A stretch of DNA of 64,000 nt, from positions 11,411,976 through 11,475,975 of the forward strand of contig OX457047.1 of NCBI GenBank assembly GCA_949752735.1. The letters are read 5' to 3'. A program made the position numbers and the translations under genes. Origin of the DNA: Lumbricus terrestris (Eukaryota > Annelida > Clitellata > Crassiclitellata > Lumbricidae). The notes under the pieces are model-generated. The model saw only the letters and a program-made list of their open reading frames with translations. It was not told the origin of the DNA and searched no databases. This document shows positions 57,148 through 64,000 of this stretch, piece by piece. Numbering within the stretch: position 1 is the first letter of the stretch; every line of letters starts with the position of its first letter.

Positions 57148-57370
57148 ACTGTGGGGCATGGTGGTGTAGGGGTATGCTCGGTGACTCGGAATCTTACGGG
57201 TTCGAAGCCACTTCAAGCCGAGGCAAAGGGATCATGAGCAAGACCTTCACTCGCAATTCTCATGTGCTTCAACGTGAAACTCCGATTCAGTGTCCGCGCT
57301 GTAGTCTGGAGCGCCTCTGAGTAGAAATCTTGAAGGGGCACTATAACAAGTGCTCATACATACATACGTA
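57148..57370 (+). mobile_element. Family A SINE
   Basis: The tRNA-like head GTGGGGCATGGTGGTGTAGG with GGGTTCGAAGCCACTT is followed by CGTGAAACTCCGATTCAGTG and the end TTGAAGGGGCACTATAACAA, then (CATA)n. Confidence 0.85.
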
Positions 57371-57840
57371 CAAATGCTAGATGATGTCAATGATAACGTG
57401 AGATGTGTTGGTCTTCATAACAACCTATTATTACACGTACTGCAAGTAATCCGTATGATGATGTTTGTTAAAAAAGATCCTGCAGTGATTTCAATGAATG
57501 CAACGTGATGCCGGTCAAACAGATGCAAATAACGACTATAGATGAAGAAGTTTCTCATAATGTTACAATGTTGCATTAAATGCACCATTGGCCACTTTCG
57601 GCAGTTCTGCATTTCACTTGTGTGGAAGTTAATTTCATGAATTATTTGATATATCATCCAGTTGCCTCTCATGCATTCATTCATTCACCTGCAACTGACA
57701 GTGGCTTAAATTCTGCAATGTCCATAACTGACTGTTGCAATAATCTTCTCTGCACATAATTATTTGATTTTAGACATGCTGCTGGAGCTGTTTGCTCATT
57801 CAGTAGAGAAAAAGATATTTAAATATCTGTAACCAGTGAG
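57371..57840. other. Gene-free DNA
   Basis: A/T-rich; I see no supported gene or repeat. Confidence 0.4.
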
Positions 57841-58065
57841 ACAGATAGACTCGCTCGCTTAGCTGCATCGGTGAGAGCGCTGGCCGCGCGCTGTACGCGA
57901 CTCTGTGAAAGAGAACGTGCGGGCCGCGGTTCGCTTCCCGAAGGTGACTTAATTCATAGATTCAAAATCTCGGGCTAGCGCGGTCCGTCCACGGGGACCG
58001 AAATGGCGTGGCGACACTAATCATCTTTGAAATGGCAGTGTCATTAAACATGTAACAACATGAGA
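57841..58065 (+). mobile_element. tRNA-derived SINE (family C)
   Basis: The A-box-like TAGCTGCATCGGTGAGAGCG and B-box-like CGGTTCGCTTCCCG are in tRNA-like spacing, followed by GTCCACGGGGACCGAAATGG and a body ending near ATTAAACATGTAACA. No intact tRNA fold was confirmed. Confidence 0.7.
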
Positions 58066-58859
58066 AGATAGAGCAATTACAAATAGAGTCATGGAGTTGA
58101 CAAGAGATTCATGCATGGAGAAAATGGCATAATGTATAAAGACAAAAGTCACAAGACAAAGAAGTCATGCACGAAGTCAGACAAAAGATAGATTAATCAG
58201 ATTAATCATTGCACAGCGACTCAAATTTTCTAGCATATCAGAAATCTTTTATTATAGACAAAGTTGAGCTCCTAAACTTTAACTGATTTGAACTTTGATC
58301 TTAAGGTAACCAGACATGCTGTTAGCCATGGACATTATTTTGTTCTCTCCCCCCCGCCCCTATACCCGGAGGATAATGTGCTTTTCCTAGTTAGTAATAA
58401 AATATGGGGTCATCTGAGTTTGTTGCTAGGGGCAACCCAAGAGCGACCCAGTGGGCCAGCGTGTGATTAGGCAAATGCTGTTTGATTGGGTTGGCTATGT
58501 CTGGTGATTGTGAAACCCTAGACAAGTTCAGTCTGCAGGGGGGAGGGAGGCTGCCCCACCTTCCCCACCGGACACAGTGATGCTGCGTGGTAGGTTGTGG
58601 GGCTTTCCCCTACTAGACATGGCCCCCTCCCCTACCAGAACTAAAAGTCTTGCTGCTCTGTCTGGGCCGATGGTGGATCACACCATAATCATCTGTGGGG
58701 CCAGATTTAATCTAACTTCAAGACACACGGAATGGCAAGTCAACCAGGGCATTTGGTGATAGCAACAAGGCCAATGAAAGTAAGCCAATGAGTTAGATCA
58801 GCAGGAGGAAGAGGAGTAGGAAGAGGAGGAGGAAGAGGAGGAGCAGAGAAGGAGAGGAC

Positions 58860-58922
<63 letters not shown>

Positions 58923-59214
58923 ACTTATGAAATGATGTAAAGGAATCCTTTGTATGAATCAATTGAAAGGAAGCATGAGATAATTTTAATACTAATAGTA
59001 GCTGCTGTTAAATCTGTTCTCATTCCAATGATCAGCAGGACTTCAGTTGAAATCACTAAAACTAAATAACAACATTGGAATCAAATGTTAAGATGCATTG
59101 CCAAATAGCCTCTTCTCCTCCTAAGGTCTCTGAAGCTACTACTACTTCTACCAGTAGTAGTATAGCACCAGCAGCAGTAGTAGTAGTGGTGGTGGTGATA
59201 ATAGCAGCAGTAGC

Positions 59215-59312
<98 letters not shown>

Positions 59313-59371
59313 CAGCAATTGAAGTAATTATAATTTTAATTATTACTATAAAATGATAATAATAATAATTT
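58066..59371. other. Gene-free DNA with trinucleotide arrays
   Basis: A purine patch lies at 58800-58860, (CTG)n of about 20 units at 58862-58922, and (TAG)n of about 33 units at 59213-59312. No gene is seen. Confidence 0.55.
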
Positions 59372-59578
59372 GTTTGTATGTGCACTTGTTATAGCACCAC
59401 TTCAAGATTGCTACTCAGAAGCGCTCTCGGCTACAGTGTGGACACTGATTCGGAGTTTCATGCCGAAGTCCTGAGCAATTGCAAGTGAAGGACTTGCCCA
59501 AGGTCTCTTTGAGGCGGCTTGAGGTGGATTTGAACCTGCAGGGCAATGAACATACTCACTACACAATTGTACCCCACT
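59372..59578 (-). mobile_element. Family A SINE, minus strand
   Basis: Reverse complement of the family A consensus: GTGCACTTGTTATAGC at the start (+ strand), GAAGGACTTGCCCAAGGTC in the middle and GTGGATTTGAACCTGCAG as the inverted B-box. Confidence 0.85.
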
Positions 59579-60202
59579 AATAATGTTTAATTTCAAACTG
59601 AAGCACTGCAGCATGATTACAGTACATAGTAACGGATGCCATTTACATTTTACAAGTCATAACAGAAATCGAATTGAACTGGTTTTGAGTTTGAAAATTT
59701 GAATAGATATCATTACTGCAATGTTTCTTTGACGTGAGCACATTTCTTATCAATCTAATAAAGCTATTCATACATTTTTATGAATGTTTTGCACAAGAAC
59801 TCCATGGACATTGATTATGCTAACGTTACAAAAATGCCGGAACATTTCCTTTTCCTTGTCATGAAGTTTGTTAATGTTTCTCTGTGAGCTTTAATCAATG
59901 TCAGATTTACAATTTAGCGATATTATTCAATCAACATGTTACACAAACATTAACATCAGCCTAATGTTTAAATAATGACTAATCAACTGTACATTATCAT
60001 TGTCATAAAAAATTATGTTTTCATTTAAAATCCACATTAAAAACCTCCAAAATGTTTCAAACTGTTAATGCAAAGTTTTGATCAACAAATGAAATTTGTT
60101 TAATGAATTTGTTGATGAATGAAATTTTTGATCAACAAATGAAATTTAAATGATATTTCAACTTTACATTAGTGTTTTTGTGCTGCATGGGTTACCTTCA
60201 AA

Positions 60203-60238
<36 letters not shown>

Positions 60239-60300
60239 ACTGCTACTTAGAGGATCACATCAGTAAATGAATCTGCAAAACAAGAGACCATTCATTCTGT
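59579..60300. other. Gene-free A/T-rich DNA with a (CTG)n run
   Basis: No gene is seen. Direct repeats of GATCAACAAATGAAATTT lie at about 60081 and 60131, and (CTG)n at 60203-60240. Confidence 0.45.
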
Positions 60301-60551
60301 TCATAATGAACTTCTTATGCTGTCAGACTCTGAAAGTCTTGGGCTGATAAACGAGGAAGACTGACTGCTGTCAACACATTGCCCTGCGAGATAAAGGGAT
60401 CGGGCGAGGTTGTGGGCATTATGGGCTTCTCCAGGAATGTTTATATAATAATGCCCTGTCAGTTCTTGAACTCTATAGCTGTTCAAAAGCATTGCCAAAG
60501 ACATGTCGTTAAGCAGACATTGCAGAACAAGGACTACTTCAGTTTTTATTA
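60301..60551 (-). CDS. Possible terminal coding exon of an unrecognised minus-strand gene
   Basis: A good acceptor (AAATATCTTTCAG on the minus strand) precedes an 83-codon stretch ending in TGA at 60301. The peptide (starts IKTEVVLVLQCLLNDMSLAM, later ELTGHYYINIPGEAHNAHNL and a Ser-rich end) has normal globular composition and codon use, unlike the repeat-derived frames around it. I do not recognise the family, and no upstream exon is seen in the low-complexity DNA to the right. It may be chance or a decayed exon. Confidence 0.33.
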
Positions 60552-60793
60552 CTGAAAGATATTTATACGCAACTAATAATAATAGCAAAATCCTTATTTA
60601 GAGTAAATTACTTTTTAGTTTTTATGCCTCACATTGTTGAATAGCATTCGAAATGTAGAAAAGATTGGTAATAATAGCAATTGTTGCTATAATAGTTGTG
60701 CATGTTGTAAGAGAAACTAAACCATGAAAGAGAGGGAAGTGAGAGGAAAGGAAGGAAAGAGGAAGAGATGATGATGATGATGATGATGATGAC

Positions 60794-60862
<69 letters not shown>

Positions 60863-60900
60863 ACTGATGATACTGATGATACTGATGATACTGATGATAC

Positions 60901-60955
<55 letters not shown>

Positions 60956-61030
60956 GGTGGTGATGATGATGATGATGGTGATGACGATGATGATGATGAT
61001 TATGGTGATGCTTTCATGTTGTCCAGCTGT
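60552..61030. repeat. Long (GAT)n microsatellite and flank
   Basis: (GATGAT)n with interspersed ACTGAT and GGT units spans 60768-61010. The Met-rich frame in it is an artefact. Confidence 0.95.
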
Positions 61031-61049
61031 TGATGAATGTTACGCTTCC

Positions 61050-61131
61050 CTATCATTGCTCTTCCCTGCATCAGCAACCATCTCCAATTCGCCAACTTCT
61101 TCAACTCTATTTCTGGCTGCAGCAGCAGCTG

Positions 61132-61165
<34 letters not shown>

Positions 61166-61762
61166 GCGTTCCATCTTCCTCCTTTCATTTAGCCGTCTGA
61201 ATAACGGTTTGGATTTCACCGACAGCCAAGCTGAATACACAGAGAGAAGAGGAGAGGACAAGTAGGGAGGAGGGGGAGGACAAGTAGGGAGAAGGGGGAG
61301 GACAAGTAGGGAGGAGGGGGAGGACAAGTAGGGAGGAGGAGGAGATGGAAGCAGCCACTTGGCATCGTGACTGGACTGCCAGAGTGGAAAGAGGTCTGAT
61401 CCTTACAGGGTGGGGGGCTGCATGGAGGAGAGGGAGGTGGAGGAGTGACGGGTGGGGTAGATCTCAGATGTGGTATTGAAAGAGGAGAGTGGAGCGAGCA
61501 GTTGTCTTGAAAAAAGGGGGCATTGGAAACCTTAGATGAGATGAAAAGCAGCGCTTCTGCTTCTCCGTCCGTCCGTCCGTCCGTCCGTCCATCCGTCTGA
61601 GGCAGAGGAGGCAGAGGAGGGCATCCATGTCCTGGCTCATCAGAGGCGTCGATGGAGAGGATGGGAGGAGGAGGAGGAGAGGAGGAGGAGAGGAGGATGG
61701 GAGGCAGCAGCAGCCTCTGCAGCCTGTGGAGCCTCCGCATCAACCGACTTTTATCCCCGTCG
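61050..61762 (+). repeat. Segmental duplication, copy 1 (left of the gap)
   Basis: From TCATTGCTCTTCCCTGCATC to CTGTGGAGCCTCCGCATCAA it is nearly identical to 61963-62720, including (CTG)n, GACAAGTAGGGAGGAG units and (CGTC)n. Copies differ by substitutions and repeat number. Confidence 0.9.
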
Positions 61763-61962
61763 NNNNNNNNNNNNNNNNNNNNNNNNNNNNNNNNNNNNNN
61801 NNNNNNNNNNNNNNNNNNNNNNNNNNNNNNNNNNNNNNNNNNNNNNNNNNNNNNNNNNNNNNNNNNNNNNNNNNNNNNNNNNNNNNNNNNNNNNNNNNNN
61901 NNNNNNNNNNNNNNNNNNNNNNNNNNNNNNNNNNNNNNNNNNNNNNNNNNNNNNNNNNNNNN
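61763..61962. other. Assembly gap, 200 N
   Basis: Exactly 200 N, a round number suggesting a placeholder of unknown true length. Confidence 0.99.
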
Positions 61963-62042
61963 TCATTGCTTCATTGCTCTTCCCTGCATCAGCAACCATC
62001 TCCGATTCGCCAACTTCTTCAACTCTATTTCTGGCTGCAGCA

Positions 62043-62095
<53 letters not shown>

Positions 62096-62720
62096 GCGTT
62101 CCATCTTCCTCCTTTCATTTAGCCGTCTGAATAACGGTTTGGATTTCACCGACAGCCAAGCTGAATACACAGAGAGAAGAGGGGAGGGCAAGTAGGGACG
62201 AGGGGAAGGACAAGTAGGGAGGAGGGAAGGACAAGTAGAGGGGAGGGCAAGTAGGGACGAGGGAAGGACAAGTAGAGGGGAGGACAAGTAGGGAGGAGGG
62301 GAGGACAAGTAGGGAGGAGGAGGAGATGGAAGCAGCCACTTGGCATCGTGACTGGACTGCCAGAGTGGGAAAGAGGTCTGACCCTTACAGAGTGAGGGGC
62401 TGCATGGAGGAGAGGGAGGTGGAGGAGTGACGGGTGGGGTAGATCTCAGATGTGGTATTGAAAGAGGAGAGTGGAGCGAGCAGTTGTCTTGAAAAAAGGG
62501 GCATTGGAAACCTTAGATGAGATGAAAAGCTTCTGCTTCTCCGTCCGTCCGTCCGTCCGTCTGTACGTCCGTGCGATGCTGAGGAGGCAGAGGAGGGCAT
62601 CCATGTCCTGGCTCATCAGAGGCGTCGATGGAGAGGATGGAAGGAGGAGGAGGAGAGGAGGATGGGAGGCAGCAGCAGCAGCCTCTGCAGCCTGTGGAGC
62701 CTCCGCATCAGCCGCCTTTT
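61963..62720 (+). repeat. Segmental duplication, copy 2 (right of the gap)
   Basis: Same order of landmarks as copy 1: TTCCCTGCATCAGCAACC, a (CTG)n run, GGATTTCACCGACAGCC, GACAAGTAG units, TGGCATCGTGACTGGACTG, (CGTC)n and CATGTCCTGGCTCATCAGAG. Confidence 0.9.
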
Positions 62721-62739
62721 ATCGTCGGCGTCGTCGTCT

Positions 62740-63130
62740 GTTGCCGTGAAGGAGGTGGAGGAGGAAGGAGGTGGAGGAGGAAGGGGGAGGAAGAGGAAGG
62801 GGAGGAGGAGGGAAAAAGGAGGAGGAGAAGGAGGAGGAGGAAAAGGAGGAGGGAAGGAGGAGGAGGAAAAGGAGGAGGGAAGGAGGAGGAGGAAAAGGAG
62901 GAGGGAAGGAGGAGGAGGAAAAGGAGGAGGAGGAAAAGGAGGAGGAGGAAAAGGAGGAGGAGGAAAAGGAGGAGGAGGGAAGGAGGAGGAGGAGGAGGAG
63001 GAGGAGGAGGAAAGGAGGAGGAGAAGGAGGAGGAGGAAAAGGAGGAGGGAAGGAGGAGGAAAAGGAGGAGGAGGAAAAGGTGGAGGAGGAAAGGGTGGAG
63101 GAGGAAAAGGAAGAGGAGGAGGCGGGTTGC
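62740..63130. repeat. Purine tract (GGA/GAA)n, about 390 bp
   Basis: AGGAGGAGGAAAAGGAGG units, almost without pyrimidines. All long frames here are repeat artefacts. Confidence 0.95.
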
Positions 63131-64000
63131 ACGTGTAAGCAAAGCAGGTAATAACCGGTGCACCTGAGTTAGTCAGTTAGTGGCCTTCGAAAGTAAAGAA
63201 ACAGTTGGACGCTGATGATGATGATGAAGAAGAAGAAGAAGAGAGGAAGAGGGGGAGGAGGAGGAGGAGGAGGCAGAGGAAGAAGAGGAAGAGGAAGAGG
63301 AGAAGAAGTTTCAGTTTATGAGCGGCAGCGGTTCTCCCTCTCTCTCCCCACTCCTCCCTCCCCCACCCCCTATATCATGCAGCGTTCTGTTGCTATGACG
63401 GCTTCTGGCAAAGGAGCTGCTGGTTCGATGGAGGTGGAGGTGGGGGTGGAGGTGGGGCTGGGGTGGGGGGGGGGGCAATCGGTCGTTTCTCTTCCATCTG
63501 CTCGAACAGACCGACCGACAGCCGCTATAAGTTTCTATCTTCCCGCTTCTGGACAACTGCTTCTTCTTCTTCTTCTTCTTATCGAAAGAAAGAAGAAGTA
63601 AAATCTATTGATACACAGTTGATGATCTTTGTCTTCCTCCCACAACTTCAACGATGCGATGCATTCTCGTCCAGCACATCCACAATCTCCTGCTGCTGCT
63701 GCTGCTGCTGGTGCTGCTGCTGCTGCTGGTGGTGCTGCTGCTGGTGCTGCTGCTGGTGGTGGACTGTGGTGCCATACTTCCTCGTCCTTCATCACCACTT
63801 ATCAAACCTTTAAGACGAAACTTTGCTATGCAGCGAAGGTGATCATGGGAGTGGCAAGCAATGGACACATCATGTATGCAAGTGGAACAAGTAGAATAAA
63901 TACAGATATGTATATGTAAACATCATGGTGAAGTATAAGTTTGCACGGATGAAGTGCATCAACTCTAACCAGAAAAGACTGAATTAAATTACTAGTAGAG
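63131..64000. other. Gene-free end of the window
   Basis: It contains purine-rich and (CTG)n-like runs (63690-63755), a G-rich run (63430-63475) and (TTC)n (63561-63580). No supported exon is seen. Confidence 0.45.

Noticed and set aside
57841..58065. Functional tRNA gene
   Set aside because: A- and B-box-like sequences are present, but I could not trace a full acceptor stem, and a SINE-like body follows. The same applies to 34015, 48975 and 57148.

Overview
This is animal nuclear DNA. Genes are split by GT-AG introns, and the space between them is filled with SINEs, LINE tails, hAT-type MITEs, an LTR retrotransposon and very long microsatellites. The repeat style (SINEs and LINE tails ending in a 'gcgctata' motif) and a selenophosphate synthetase carrying Leu at the Sec/Cys position suggest a marine invertebrate, perhaps a lophotrochozoan such as an annelid. 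I cannot name the species. One 200-base run of N marks an assembly gap.

Layout. 1-1265: 3' part of a non-LTR retrotransposon. 1381-6660: nested DNA transposons, including a hAT-like element carrying nine 86-bp satellite units, a foldback split by a second hAT element, and a degenerate repeat array. 7069-15008: a nearly intact but pol-less Ty3/gypsy-type LTR element on the minus strand, encoding only Gag. 15009-19995: MITEs and SINE pieces. 19996-30100 (+): a complete 12-exon p38 MAP kinase, 370 aa, with a TGY activation motif. 33672-40047 (-): a complete 8-exon SPS1-type selenophosphate synthetase, 446 aa, with Leu where Sec/Cys/Thr sits in relatives and an N-terminal extension that looks like a mitochondrial presequence. 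The two genes converge tail to tail. 40048-43710: MITEs, a SINE split by a hAT element, and a 157-bp minisatellite. 43830-48850: long pyrimidine/purine tracts and short tandem repeats surrounding small exons that resemble the N-terminus of Naked cuticle (Nkd), a myristoylated Wnt antagonist. 48850-64000: mostly low-complexity DNA, SINEs and an unclassified element in two opposite copies, one possible minus-strand terminal exon, and a segment duplicated across the N gap.

The three host genes (p38 stress kinase, SPS1, Nkd-like) belong to unrelated pathways and show no sign of functional linkage. The points most worth a second look are the SPS presequence plus Leu substitution, the Gag frame that starts inside the LTR and translates the primer-binding site, a perfect 44-bp hairpin in a p38 intron, the hAT element that carries a satellite array, and the hairpin motif shared by several MITEs.
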